Part shown: one piece after another, positions 42,540 to 50,912 of the stretch | Layout of the letters: every line of letters begins with the position of its first letter | Position numbering within the stretch: position 1 is the first letter of the stretch | DNA from: an uncultured Lachnospiraceae bacterium | Lineage (GTDB): Bacteria > Bacillota > Clostridia > Lachnospirales > Lachnospiraceae | Reading direction: 5' to 3' | Assembly (NCBI GenBank): GCA_951800145.1 | Contig: CATOJE010000003.1 | Location: forward strand, 38,400 to 102,399 | Length of the DNA: 64,000 bases | Program-made: the position numbers and the translations under genes | Notes under the pieces: generated by a model | The model's input: only the letters and a program-made list of their open reading frames with translations | Databases searched by the model: none | Told to the model about the DNA's origin: nothing

Positions 42540-43643
42540 TTAAAACTGCTTTTTTATACACTGCCAAATCCGGTAAATCACCAGCGTCATCACCCAGGTT
42601 GCTGCAAAAACCATGGCCAGCACGGTTAATATTTCCCTTTTTGACAAATTGGCCAGATCAAAGTGAAGGCAAATCAGCTGGCTGATCACGTGATGGGTAA
42701 GAAAGATCCCGTATGACTTTCCACTGATTTCCAAAATCAAATTCCGAAGTCGGGGAAGCCGGACATTCCCATCCTTCCCGCCCTCCATCCAGACTGTGAT
42801 TCCCATAAAAAACAGGTAAAAGCTTACTGTGCACACAAGGATAAATCCCTGGCGCAGGAACATCCCCATCCCATAAGCCTGGGCAGAGTAGGTGAGCTCC
42901 ATGGAGGGAAGGCCATTGGTAACTGGAAAGAGAAGCCATACCCCTAACACTGCCAGGCTCATCACCCAGACAGACGGCCCGGCCCAGGGGCGGTGGAAAT
43001 ACCGGCGCCGCACCTCCTCGATCCAAGCCCCCAGGAGAAAATAAAACAAATCCACCACTGGATTCTGCTTGATATCCATAGGAAAGGGATGATACCAGAA
43101 GAGCCCGGCACAAGCGGCTGCGCAAATTGCCATCGTAAGATGCTTATTTCTCTGCCAGGCCCTATGCACCAGGGGAAAGATCAGGTAGAGGAGAATAATG
43201 CTCCCCAGAAACCATTCCCCTACCATATAAAAGGTAGGAAACCAATTCACCACCCAGCCATCCAGCCCGATGAAGGACCAGAGCAGACACCAGGAGGGAA
43301 GGTCATAGAGATGCCCCAGCCGCCAGAACACAGAAAAAAATCCCAGCACATAGGCAATCCAAAATAGAGGATAAATGCTCACAAACCGCTTTTGGTAAAA
43401 TTTCCGGATATCCAGCCTCTCCCCCGCCGGATACCGGTGCATCAGCGCCGCTCCGGAAACCATGAAAAAGCAGTACACCGGCGTCATCCCCCAGCTTCCG
43501 TTGATAGTGGCGTGGAGCACATCCACGCCGCTCCATCTCCCGGATAAATAAACCGAGCCGGAAAAGTGGTACACCACAATCAGAACCGCCGATAAGGCCC
43601 GTATTACATCCAGGTAAAACAGCCGCCTGGTTCCGGTTCTCAT
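42540..43643 (-). CDS. Acyltransferase 3 family membrane protein (OafA/YrhL-like)
   Basis: 367 residues, about ten membrane helices. The N-terminal motif YLDVIRALSAVLIVVYHFSG is the acyltransferase-3 signature with the catalytic-type histidine. The family O-acetylates surface sugars or peptidoglycan. The start ATG overlaps the thrS stop (ATGA, 43640-43643), so it is translationally coupled to thrS, an unusual partner. The substrate cannot be predicted. Confidence 0.87.
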   Translation of the reverse strand: MRTGTRRLFYLDVIRALSAVLIVVYHFSGSVYLSGRWSGVDVLHATINGSWGMTPVYCFFMVSGAALMHRYPAGERLDIRKFYQKRFVSIYPLFWIAYVLGFFSVFWRLGHLYDLPSWCLLWSFIGLDGWVVNWFPTFYMVGEWFLGSIILLYLIFPLVHRAWQRNKHLTMAICAAACAGLFWYHPFPMDIKQNPVVDLFYFLLGAWIEEVRRRYFHRPWAGPSVWVMSLAVLGVWLLFPVTNGLPSMELTYSAQAYGMGMFLRQGFILVCTVSFYLFFMGITVWMEGGKDGNVRLPRLRNLILEISGKSYGIFLTHHVISQLICLHFDLANLSKREILTVLAMVFAATWVMTLVIYRIWQCIKKQF

Positions 43644-45565
43644 GCAGTCTCTCCCTTGCGGATGGCCTTCTCGTCTATCTCCTTCCGAATCATGGCTATA
43701 AAGTCCTCCAGGCGGCTGCTCCCCTCATCTCCCGCGAAACGGCTGCGGACAGACACATTCCCCTCCTGGGCTTCCTTCTGGCCCACTACCAGCATATAGG
43801 GGATCTTCGCCGTCTGGGCCTCCCGGATCTTATAGCCGATCTTTTCTGACCGGGTATCCATTTCAGCACGGATCCCCGCCTGATCCAAGCGCTCCAGAAC
43901 CTGCTTTCCATAATCCGCGAATTTATCTGAGATAGGAAGCACCTTCACCTGCACCGGCGCCAGCCAGGTGGGGAAGGCTCCCGCAAAATGCTCAATCAAA
44001 ATCCCGATAAACCGCTCGATGGAGCCGAAGGCCACCCGGTGGATCATAATGGGGCGGTGCTTTTCTCCGTCCGCGCCGATATACTCCAGCTCAAACCGCT
44101 GAGGAAGCTGGAAATCCAGCTGGATGGTACCGCACTGCCAGGTCCTTCCGATGGAATCCTCCAGATGGAAATCAATCTTAGGGCCGTAGAATGCCCCATC
44201 GCCCTCATTCACCACATAGGGAAGACTAAGCTCGTCCAATGCGCCCCGAAGGCCCTCTGTAGCCATCTCCCAATCCTCATCACTGCCCATACTGTCCTCC
44301 GGACGGGTAGACAGCTCCACATGGTAGGTAAATCCAAAGAGAGAATATACCTGATGAATCAGGTTCGCCACGCCCTTGATCTCATCCTTAATCTGCTCCG
44401 GCGTCATAAAGATATGGGCGTCATCCTGAGTAAAGCAGCGCACCCGCATCAGCCCGTGCAGCTGGCCGGACTTCTCATGGCGGTGAACCAGCCCCAGCTC
44501 CCCCATCCGCAGAGGAAGATCCCGGTAGGAGCGGGATTCCGAGGCATAAACCAGCACACCGCCGGGACAGTTCATGGGCTTTACCGCATAGTCCTCCTCA
44601 TCAATCACCGTGGTGTACATATTATTTTTATAATGATCCCAGTGGCCGGAGGTCTCCCACAGGCTGCGGTTTAGGATCACCGGTGTGGATATCTCCACGT
44701 AGCCCGCCTCCTTGTGGATCGCCCGCCAGTAATCCAGAAGTGTGTTCTTTAATATCATGCCCTTAGGCAGAAAGAATGGAAAGCCCGGCCCTGCCTCATG
44801 CATCATAAACAGCTTAAGCTCCCGGCCCAGCTTCCGGTGATCTCTTTTCTTCGCCTCCTCCATCATGGTCAGGTAATGCTCCAGCTCCTCTTTTTTGGCA
44901 AAGGCTGTGGCATAGATCCGGGTCAGCATCTTATTATGCTCATCTCCCCGCCAGTAGGCGCCGGCAATACTGGTCAGCTGGTATGCCTTTCCCACATCCC
45001 TGGTATTCATCAGATGAGGGCCAGCGCAGAGATCGGTAAACTCCCCCTGCTCATAAAAGCTGATCTGGGCATCCTCCGGAAGGTCCCGAATCAGCTCCAC
45101 CTTATACGGCTCCCCCTTCTCCTCCATCAGGGCGATGGCCTCTTTTCTGGGAAGCGTAAACCGTTTAATATCCAGCCCTTCCTTAATGATCTTCTTCATC
45201 TCCGCCTCGATTTTCGGCAGATCCTCCGCTGTAATGGGCTCCGCCGGATCCACATCATAGTAAAATCCATCGGCGATGGAGGGGCCGATGGCCAGCTTCG
45301 TCTCCGGATACAGCCGCTTAATGGCCTGAGCCATCACATGGCTGGCAGAATGCCGTAAAGCCGCCAGCCCCTTCTCATCTTTTGCTGTGAGAATATTCAC
45401 CTGGCAGTCCTCACGGACCACCGTGCGCAGATCCCTGGCCTCCCCGTCCATCTCTCCAAGGCAGGCCATCCGCCCTAAGCCTTCGCTAATATCCTTCGCT
45501 ATATCAATCAATGCCATGGGCTGGGCATATTCCTTTTCTGTTCCATCCTTTAATGTTATCTTCAT
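43640..45565 (-). CDS. thrS: Threonyl-tRNA synthetase
   Basis: 641 residues from ATG 45565 (MKITLKDGTEKEY) with GGAAGGAG upstream; the 14 extra residues of the track ORF precede this site. Domain order is standard: TGS (1-62), editing domain with HSASHVMAQAIKRL, class II core with PMNCPGG (zinc Cys), HRHEKSGQLHGLMRVR and MIHRVAFGSIERFIG, then the anticodon-binding domain. It charges tRNA-Thr and edits Ser. No T-box leader fits in the 139-bp upstream gap, which contains only a small hairpin (TGACCG/CGGTCA). Confidence 0.96.
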   Translation of the reverse strand: MKITLKDGTEKEYAQPMALIDIAKDISEGLGRMACLGEMDGEARDLRTVVREDCQVNILTAKDEKGLAALRHSASHVMAQAIKRLYPETKLAIGPSIADGFYYDVDPAEPITAEDLPKIEAEMKKIIKEGLDIKRFTLPRKEAIALMEEKGEPYKVELIRDLPEDAQISFYEQGEFTDLCAGPHLMNTRDVGKAYQLTSIAGAYWRGDEHNKMLTRIYATAFAKKEELEHYLTMMEEAKKRDHRKLGRELKLFMMHEAGPGFPFFLPKGMILKNTLLDYWRAIHKEAGYVEISTPVILNRSLWETSGHWDHYKNNMYTTVIDEEDYAVKPMNCPGGVLVYASESRSYRDLPLRMGELGLVHRHEKSGQLHGLMRVRCFTQDDAHIFMTPEQIKDEIKGVANLIHQVYSLFGFTYHVELSTRPEDSMGSDEDWEMATEGLRGALDELSLPYVVNEGDGAFYGPKIDFHLEDSIGRTWQCGTIQLDFQLPQRFELEYIGADGEKHRPIMIHRVAFGSIERFIGILIEHFAGAFPTWLAPVQVKVLPISDKFADYGKQVLERLDQAGIRAEMDTRSEKIGYKIREAQTAKIPYMLVVGQKEAQEGNVSVRSRFAGDEGSSRLEDFIAMIRKEIDEKAIRKGETA

Positions 45566-45703
45566 GACAATCTCCTTCCCTGCATGATATTCCTCTCTGG
45601 CAGCCACTCGTGCCTTGACCGGAGCCTATTCGGTCAGGACATGAGAGCCGCCATTCATCTTCTTAACGATTATATCAAAAATCCGGATTATTTCAAGCGG
45701 TCT

Positions 45704-46162
45704 CTATCCCTCAACAATATCCGGAAAGGTCTCCTCGATAATCCTAGCCGCAGTCTCCACCATCCTGACGCAGGGGCGCTTCCGGTAATACTCCGGTGTC
45801 CGCTCCGACGGCGCCGCACTTTTCTCCGCGGCCCTGAGCCCCAGGATCTCCCGGCAGATGATGGTGTGATGCTCCCTCTTAAAGGCCTCGGCCATCTGCC
45901 GCACTGTCTCATAATTTTTCGTCTTCGCCTCCTGGTTCCCTGCCTCCGTATTGCCGCAGGCCAGCCCTGCTACAAGAAACATCGCCGATGCCGCCCCGCA
46001 CACTTCCCGCATTCGTCCGATCCCTCCTCCCAGGGAGCAGGAAAGCTTCAGCGCCATCTCCCGATCCATCCCCAAAAGCTTTGCATAAGGGGTAAATGCC
46101 GACTGGCAGCAATTATAGCCGGACAAAAACAAGGCCTTCGCGTCCTCTACTCTGCTTTTCAT
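45704..46162 (-). CDS. C_GCAxxG_C_C family probable redox protein
   Basis: 152 residues. It shows the family pattern: NCCQS near residue 18, CGAASAMFLVAGLACG near residue 55, and distal cysteines in HHTIICREILG and RPCVRMV. These small proteins are thought to be redox active, sometimes beside transporters or Fe-S systems. ATG 46162 has GGAG six bases upstream. The leader contains a 19-bp tandem repeat array. The nearest cotranscribed gene is thrS, 138 bp downstream. Confidence 0.88.
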   Translation of the reverse strand: MKSRVEDAKALFLSGYNCCQSAFTPYAKLLGMDREMALKLSCSLGGGIGRMREVCGAASAMFLVAGLACGNTEAGNQEAKTKNYETVRQMAEAFKREHHTIICREILGLRAAEKSAAPSERTPEYYRKRPCVRMVETAARIIEETFPDIVEG

Positions 46163-46182
46163 CCTATCTCCTTCTCTTCTTT

Positions 46183-46300
46183 AACGTTTTCTTTCTTGTC
46201 TGACATTTTCTTTCTTATCTGACTTATCTGACAGTTTCTTTCTTGTCTGACGTCTTCTTTCTTATCTGACGTTCCCTTTCTTGTCTGACGTTTTCTTTCT
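46183..46300. repeat. 19-bp tandem repeats upstream of the C_GCAxxG gene
   Basis: About six copies of GACGTTTTCTTTCTTGTCT, with one 9-base partial copy (GACTTATCT). 19 is not a multiple of 3 and no frame stays open usefully, so it is not protein coding. It lies in the 5' leader on the minus strand, where it reads as purine-rich AGACAAGAAAGAAAACGTC units. Confidence 0.88.
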
Positions 46301-46351
46301 CCTTTGAAGTCCCCTCTTCTGTTCCGTCAGCGCCTGTTTATCCTATCACAA

Positions 46352-46381
46352 AGGCCGGCATGGGTTTGCTCCTGCCGGCCT
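46352..46381 (-). terminator. Probable terminator after ilvE
   Basis: AGGCCGGCA pairs with TGCCGGCCT around a 12-nt loop and is followed by TTTGTG on the minus strand. Confidence 0.6.
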
Positions 46382-46398
46382 GTACCTGTAATGATTTG

Positions 46399-46436
46399 TT
46401 ACGGCTCACACCTTTTGTGGGGCTGTGCTCAGCAAC
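46399..46436 (+). repeat. Dispersed repeat GTTACG...TGGGGCTGTGCTCAGCAAC, copy 2
   Basis: Matches 33132-33170, best over GTGGGGCTGTGC(T/C)CAGCAAC. Located between ilvE and its terminator. Confidence 0.55.
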
Positions 46437-46438
46437 AA

Positions 46439-47509
46439 CTACTTCACCTCAACACTCCAGCCCTGGGGCCCTTCGATCTTCCCCAGCTGGATCCCTGTGA
46501 TGGTGTCATAAATCCTCTGGGTCAGCTCCCCGATCCGGTTCCCGCTGATGGGCATCTTCTCCTGCTCATAGCGAAGCTCGCCCACCGGCGAAACCACCGC
46601 CGCTGTACCGGTGCCGAAGCACTCCTCCATCTCACCGCTCTCTGCCGTCTTCACCACTTCATCCACAGAGATTCTTCTCTCCTCCACAGGAATCCCCCAC
46701 AGCTTACAGAGCTGGATGGCAGAATCCCTGGTAACGCCGGGAAGGATGCTTCCATTTAACTTCGGGGTTACCACAGTCCCATTAATCTTAAAGAAGATAT
46801 TCATAGCCCCCACTTCTTCGATGTATTTTCTCTCCACGCCGTCCAGCCATAATACCTGGGCATAGCCCTCGTCATGGGCTTTCACCTGGCTGGCCAGGGA
46901 CGCCACATAATTTCCTCCGGTCTTGGCCTCGCCGATTCCGCCCTTTACAGCCCGCACATACTCATCCTCAATCCAGATCTTCACCGGATCCAGCCCGCTG
47001 GCATAGTACGCGCCTACCGGCGACAGGATTACCATAAACTTATAGGTGTGGGAGGGACGCACCCCCAAAAATGGATCCGTTGCAATGATAAAGGGGCGGA
47101 TATACAGGGAGGTTCCCGGCTTGGTGGGAATCCAGTCCTGATCCACCTTTACCACAGCCTTGATCGCCTCGATAAAAAGCTCCTCCGGAATCTCCGGAAT
47201 ACAAATTCTCCGGTTGCTCCGGTTGGCACGCTTTGCGTTCATATCCGGCCGGAATAGCAGGATCCTTCCATCCTCTGCCTTGTATGCCTTTAATCCCTCA
47301 AACATCTCCTGTCCATAGTGAAATACCATACAGGAGGGCTCTAATTCCAGATTATGATAAGGAACGATTCTGGGGTCAATCCACCCTTTCCCCTCTTCGT
47401 AATCCATCTCAAACATATGGTCGGTAAAAATCGTGCCAAATACTAATGGATTATCCTCTCCTGGTTTCTCCTTTGGACAAGTGGTCCGCTCTACTCTGAT
47501 CGTCTGCAT
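46439..47509 (-). CDS. ilvE: Branched-chain amino acid aminotransferase
   Basis: 356 residues from ATG 47509 (MQTIRVERTTCPKEK); GGAGATGGAG precedes it, and the track start at 47569 overlaps the promoter. It is a fold-type IV PLP aminotransferase of the longer bacterial/eukaryotic type. Motifs: MFEGLKAYK near residue 70, the PLP lysine region GIGEAKTGGNYVASL, and QVLWLDGVERKYIEEVGAMN. It interconverts Leu/Ile/Val and their keto acids. A consensus promoter (TTGACA) precedes it. Confidence 0.95.
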   Translation of the reverse strand: MQTIRVERTTCPKEKPGEDNPLVFGTIFTDHMFEMDYEEGKGWIDPRIVPYHNLELEPSCMVFHYGQEMFEGLKAYKAEDGRILLFRPDMNAKRANRSNRRICIPEIPEELFIEAIKAVVKVDQDWIPTKPGTSLYIRPFIIATDPFLGVRPSHTYKFMVILSPVGAYYASGLDPVKIWIEDEYVRAVKGGIGEAKTGGNYVASLASQVKAHDEGYAQVLWLDGVERKYIEEVGAMNIFFKINGTVVTPKLNGSILPGVTRDSAIQLCKLWGIPVEERRISVDEVVKTAESGEMEECFGTGTAAVVSPVGELRYEQEKMPISGNRIGELTQRIYDTITGIQLGKIEGPQGWSVEVK

Positions 47510-47540
47510 ATCTCCATCTCCCTTAGTCTTTGATTTTTTC

Positions 47541-47569
47541 ATTATCTTCCAAAAGAGGGAATCTGTCAA
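47541..47569 (-). promoter_or_regulatory. Promoter of ilvE
   Basis: Consensus TTGACA (47569-47564), 17 bp, GATAAT (47546-47541) on the minus strand, 32 bp upstream of the start codon. Confidence 0.75.
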
Positions 47570-47579
47570 TACTTTCTTT

Positions 47580-47594
47580 TTGTAATCTTTACAA
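47580..47594. promoter_or_regulatory. Operator-like dyad TTGTAA-TCT-TTACAA
   Basis: Perfect 6-bp inverted repeat with a 3-bp centre between the divergent ilvE and 57-aa-gene promoters; it covers the -35 box of the latter. Confidence 0.5.
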
Positions 47595-47616
47595 TCCGTC
47601 TCCCCTTTGCTATAAT
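47588..47616 (+). promoter_or_regulatory. Promoter of the 57-aa gene
   Basis: TTTACA (47588-47593), 17 bp, TATAAT (47611-47616). Confidence 0.8.
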
Positions 47617-47669
47617 ACTTTTATCAGCAATCATATTATCTTTATATTTAGGAGAGGAGGCTGACCAGA

Positions 47670-47843
47670 ATGCCCACAAATGAAAAGGAAATTAACTGCT
47701 ACTTATTTGATCAGCTCTCGATTCTGGAGCGAATTGAAGCCGTAACCGATGACGAAAAGGCACTGGCACAGATAGCTATTGAACGGAGGCAGATCGAGCG
47801 AAAGCTATACCAGTTCCCGCCATTAGTCAGTGATGGCAAATAG
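47670..47843 (+). CDS. Small conserved-looking protein, 57 residues (not in ORF track)
   Basis: MPTNEKEINCYLFDQLSILE, then a helical region (AIERRQIERKLYQ) and a short tail ending SDGK. The gene has a full set of signals: consensus promoter, GGAGAGGAGG ribosome binding site nine bases upstream of ATG 47670, and a strong terminator 20 bp after the stop, so it is a monocistronic gene. The sequence predicts two amphipathic helices, acidic then basic. No family is recognised. The operator-like dyad over its -35 box suggests regulation. Confidence 0.75.
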   Translation: MPTNEKEINCYLFDQLSILERIEAVTDDEKALAQIAIERRQIERKLYQFPPLVSDGK

Positions 47844-47862
47844 CTCTTCCAAATTCATCCAA

Positions 47863-47907
47863 AAAGCACAGCCGCCTCAGGTTCTCCCCTGAGGGCTGTG
47901 CTTTCTT
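47863..47907 (+). terminator. Terminator of the 57-aa gene
   Basis: AAAGCACAGCC and CCTCAGG pair with CCTGAGG and GGCTGTGCTTT; CTTT follows. Confidence 0.88.
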
Positions 47908-48004
47908 TAATTCATCTTGCCCATATGAAAATATTGTGCTACGATTATATCCAGTCAAATATTCCGGCAAAATTCATAGCATACATAAAAAGGTGGTGCT
48001 GCAC

Positions 48005-49387
48005 ATGTCATCTGTCAATATACGCAGTAAGAATGACTTCTCCCAGGGAAGTGTAATCAAAAATATCCTGGGCCTGGCTTTGCCTATGACTCTGGCTCAG
48101 CTGATCAATGTATTATACAACATCGTAGACCGAATCTACATCGGGCGGATCCCCAATGACGCCACCATGGCCTTAACCGGGCTTGGCCTCTGCCTTCCCA
48201 TTATCTCCATGGTCATCGCCTTTGCCAATCTCTTCGGCATGGGAGGCGCTCCCCTGTGCTCCATCCAGCGGGGAAAAGGGAATGAAGAGGAGGCGGAAGC
48301 CATCATGGGGAATTCCTTTATCATGATGGTCCTCTGCGGCCTGATCCTGACCATCCTGGGTCTGGCCTTTAAGCGTCCCATGCTCTATCTCTTCGGCGCC
48401 TCCGACGCCACCATCCCTTATGCGGATTCCTATATCACCATCTATCTCCTGGGAAGCATCTTTGTCATGATCGGCCTGGGGATGAACAGCTTCATTAATT
48501 CCCAGGGCTTTGGGACCATCGGCATGCTCACGGTGCTCCTTGGGGCTGTCAGCAATATCATCCTGGATCCCATCTTCATTTTCGTCCTGAAGCTGGGTGT
48601 CCAGGGCGCCGCGTGGGCCACCATTATCTCCCAGGGCCTCTCCGCCCTGTGGATCCTCCGGTTTTTAACCGGAAAGCGGACCATCCTGAAGCTACAGCGG
48701 CGCTCCTTCCGGTTAAAGAAGCAGCGGGTGCTGGAGATCGTGGGCCTGGGGCTTTCCGGCTTCACTATGTCCATCACCAACAGTCTAGTGCAGATCATGT
48801 ATAATGCCAGCCTGGCCCGGTTCGGCGGCGACTTATATGTGGGGATCATGACCGTGGTGAATTCCGTCCGGGAGGTAATCTCCCTCCCTGTCAGCGGCCT
48901 TACCAACAGCGCCCAGCCGGTGATGGGCTATAATTACGGCGCCGGGGAATACAAGCGGGTGAAGCAGGCCATCCTCTTTATGTCCATCGTCTCCATCACC
49001 TACACCACCTTCGCCTGGAGCCTGGTCCACGGCTTCCCCGGCTTCTTTATCCGGATCTTCAACCATGAAGGCGATCTGGTCGCAGCCGGCGTTCCCGCCA
49101 TGCAGATCTACTACTTCGGCTTCTTCATGATGTCCCTGCAGTTTGCGGGGCAGTCCGCCTTTGTCGCCCTAGGGAAATCAAAGAATGCTGTATTTTTCTC
49201 CATCTTCCGGAAGGTGATCATCGTCATCCCGCTGATTCTTATCCTTCCTAATCTGTTCCACCTGGGAACAAATGGAATCTTTATGGCAGAGCCCATCTCC
49301 AACTTCATCGGCGGCCTGGCCTGCTACGGCACTATGCTCTGTACCGTCTGGCCGGAGCTGGGAAAAGGCGCGGACACCTCTGCTTAA
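48005..49387 (+). CDS. MATE family efflux transporter
   Basis: 460 residues from ATG 48005 (MSSVNIRSKNDFSQG), with AAGGTGGTG six to eight bases upstream. Twelve membrane helices in two related halves; ALPMTLAQLINVLYNIVDRIYIG and QPVMGYNYGAGEYKRVKQA are the usual half-marker segments. It exports drugs or metabolites using Na+ or H+ gradients. Its 3' end overlaps the 3' end of the convergent yqeC-mocA gene by 4 bp. Confidence 0.9.
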   Translation: MSSVNIRSKNDFSQGSVIKNILGLALPMTLAQLINVLYNIVDRIYIGRIPNDATMALTGLGLCLPIISMVIAFANLFGMGGAPLCSIQRGKGNEEEAEAIMGNSFIMMVLCGLILTILGLAFKRPMLYLFGASDATIPYADSYITIYLLGSIFVMIGLGMNSFINSQGFGTIGMLTVLLGAVSNIILDPIFIFVLKLGVQGAAWATIISQGLSALWILRFLTGKRTILKLQRRSFRLKKQRVLEIVGLGLSGFTMSITNSLVQIMYNASLARFGGDLYVGIMTVVNSVREVISLPVSGLTNSAQPVMGYNYGAGEYKRVKQAILFMSIVSITYTTFAWSLVHGFPGFFIRIFNHEGDLVAAGVPAMQIYYFGFFMMSLQFAGQSAFVALGKSKNAVFFSIFRKVIIVIPLILILPNLFHLGTNGIFMAEPISNFIGGLACYGTMLCTVWPELGKGADTSA

Positions 49388-50754
49388 ACCGGTTGGTCCA
49401 TATCCTCCAGCTCCCTGGCCTCTGCCGGGTATTCCATCACCTCATGGGGATACCGCTTCATCAGCTGGCTTCCCCCCTTATCTCCCTTCAGGGCCAGAAG
49501 CTCCTCCCGGTATCTTTTGTGGAATATCCCTGGGTTTCCCCGCCTTCCCCCATGCTCAAGGCATCCGATGGATGCCAGCTCTGAATAGGAGCGGGGGAGA
49601 AAGTGCTCTATAAGCCCGGCCACCGTCTCCCACCGCAGCCAGGGCTGATCCGCCACCGCATACAGATAATAATCATCCTCCCCCGCCGCCTGGGTTCCCA
49701 GGCGGATGGAAGCGGTAATCCCCTCTGCCGCAAAGGGATTTTCTATGGTCTGAAGCCCCCTCTCCCTTCCAAAGTCCAGGATTTCCGGGTACTGACTCAC
49801 CACAATTACCCTGGTGCCAATTCCCATCTCCTTCTCCAGATGCTCCTTCAGCTTCAAAATTGTCTCCAACCCATATTCAAAAAGCCGCTTTCCCTCCAGC
49901 ATCTCTAAAAGCTTATTTCTTCCAAACCGCCTGCCAAAGCCGGAAGCCAGATAAATCACAGACAAGGTGACAGGCCTTAAGCAAACCACCTGCGCCTCAA
50001 ATCCATCCTTTTCCAGCCGCTCTCTCATCCGCTCCCCGCTCTCTTGTGCCGCCCTTCCATCGGCTTGATTCAGGAGGGTAATCTGACGTACATCCGGAAA
50101 GCGGGAACGGATAGGCTTTAAATAGCCCTCCTCCAGAACGTCTGCTGCTATTTTCTCAGTAACCAGCCACTGGGTCTGTTCTCCTAAATTCTGGTCTGTC
50201 TCCTGGAACCATTTTTCCAAAGACTGATCTGTCTCCTGGAACCGTTCTCTCAAAAACTGGTTTGTCTGCCCTCCAGGCATCCATTCTGCTGAAAGCCACT
50301 CCAGCCCCAGCCCCCAGCGGTGGCAGACCTCCTTAAAAGGCCTTCCCAGCGCCGACAAGCCAAACACCACCAGTATCATATCCACATTTTCCGGAAGCAC
50401 TGGCTCCCTGGACCAGTCCGGCACCTTCATAGGAAGCCTGCGGGAGCCGTCCGCCTCCACCAGGATCACATCCGCCCTTTCACACAGCGCTTCATATGCC
50501 TCCCATCCAGGGAATTCCATCTTTCCCTCTTCCTCCCCACAGATTCCATAATAGACCATCCCTTCTCGAATCATCTGCTCCATCGCCTCTTCAGGCGTTC
50601 TCCCCACCCCGCTATGCTGGTCAGGAATGCGCATATGTGTGGTGGTCATTACCACCGCCTTCCTTCCGGAAGCCTTAGCCTCCCTGGCGATCAATTCCAG
50701 CAGCGTTGTCTTTCCCCCGGATCCCACTGCGGCAATCACATATCCCTTTCCCAT
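49384..50754 (-). CDS. YqeC-MocA fusion: selenium cofactor biosynthesis protein with NTP-transferase domain
   Basis: 456 residues from ATG 50754; AAGGAGG lies five bases upstream, and the track start at 50787 is before it. Residues 1-245 match YqeC, a P-loop protein (AAVGSGGKTTLLELIAR) with VILVEADGSRRLPMKVP, essential in clusters for the labile Se cofactor. Residues 255-456 are a MocA/YgfJ-type nucleotidyltransferase (LASGFGRRFGRNKLLEMLEGKRLF, AVADQPWL), which would build the cytosine dinucleotide form of molybdopterin. The fusion joins Se insertion and cofactor nucleotide steps. A 33-bp in-frame duplication (FQETDQSLEKW / FQETDQNL) lies in the YqeC part near residue 175. Confidence 0.88.
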   Translation of the reverse strand: MGKGYVIAAVGSGGKTTLLELIAREAKASGRKAVVMTTTHMRIPDQHSGVGRTPEEAMEQMIREGMVYYGICGEEEGKMEFPGWEAYEALCERADVILVEADGSRRLPMKVPDWSREPVLPENVDMILVVFGLSALGRPFKEVCHRWGLGLEWLSAEWMPGGQTNQFLRERFQETDQSLEKWFQETDQNLGEQTQWLVTEKIAADVLEEGYLKPIRSRFPDVRQITLLNQADGRAAQESGERMRERLEKDGFEAQVVCLRPVTLSVIYLASGFGRRFGRNKLLEMLEGKRLFEYGLETILKLKEHLEKEMGIGTRVIVVSQYPEILDFGRERGLQTIENPFAAEGITASIRLGTQAAGEDDYYLYAVADQPWLRWETVAGLIEHFLPRSYSELASIGCLEHGGRRGNPGIFHKRYREELLALKGDKGGSQLMKRYPHEVMEYPAEARELEDMDQPV

Positions 50755-50912
50755 CTTTGCCTCCTTGCTTAACGCCCATTCCATCACTTCTTGTCTTCAG
50801 TATAGGCGAAACCAGCGAATTCTGCAACGAATTACTGTTCAGACTCTGGAATCCGTGGTATACTTTAGTATATTTGTCTCAAAACCCTACCCATAACAGA
50901 GAGGAAGCCATC

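Noticed and set aside
45566-45703. T-box riboswitch upstream of thrS
   Set aside because: The gap is only 138 bp and no T-box consensus or long antiterminator structure is visible.
46183-46300. CRISPR array
   Set aside because: The repeats are directly abutting 19-bp units without spacers. The arrays at 1684 and 13950 fail for the same reason.
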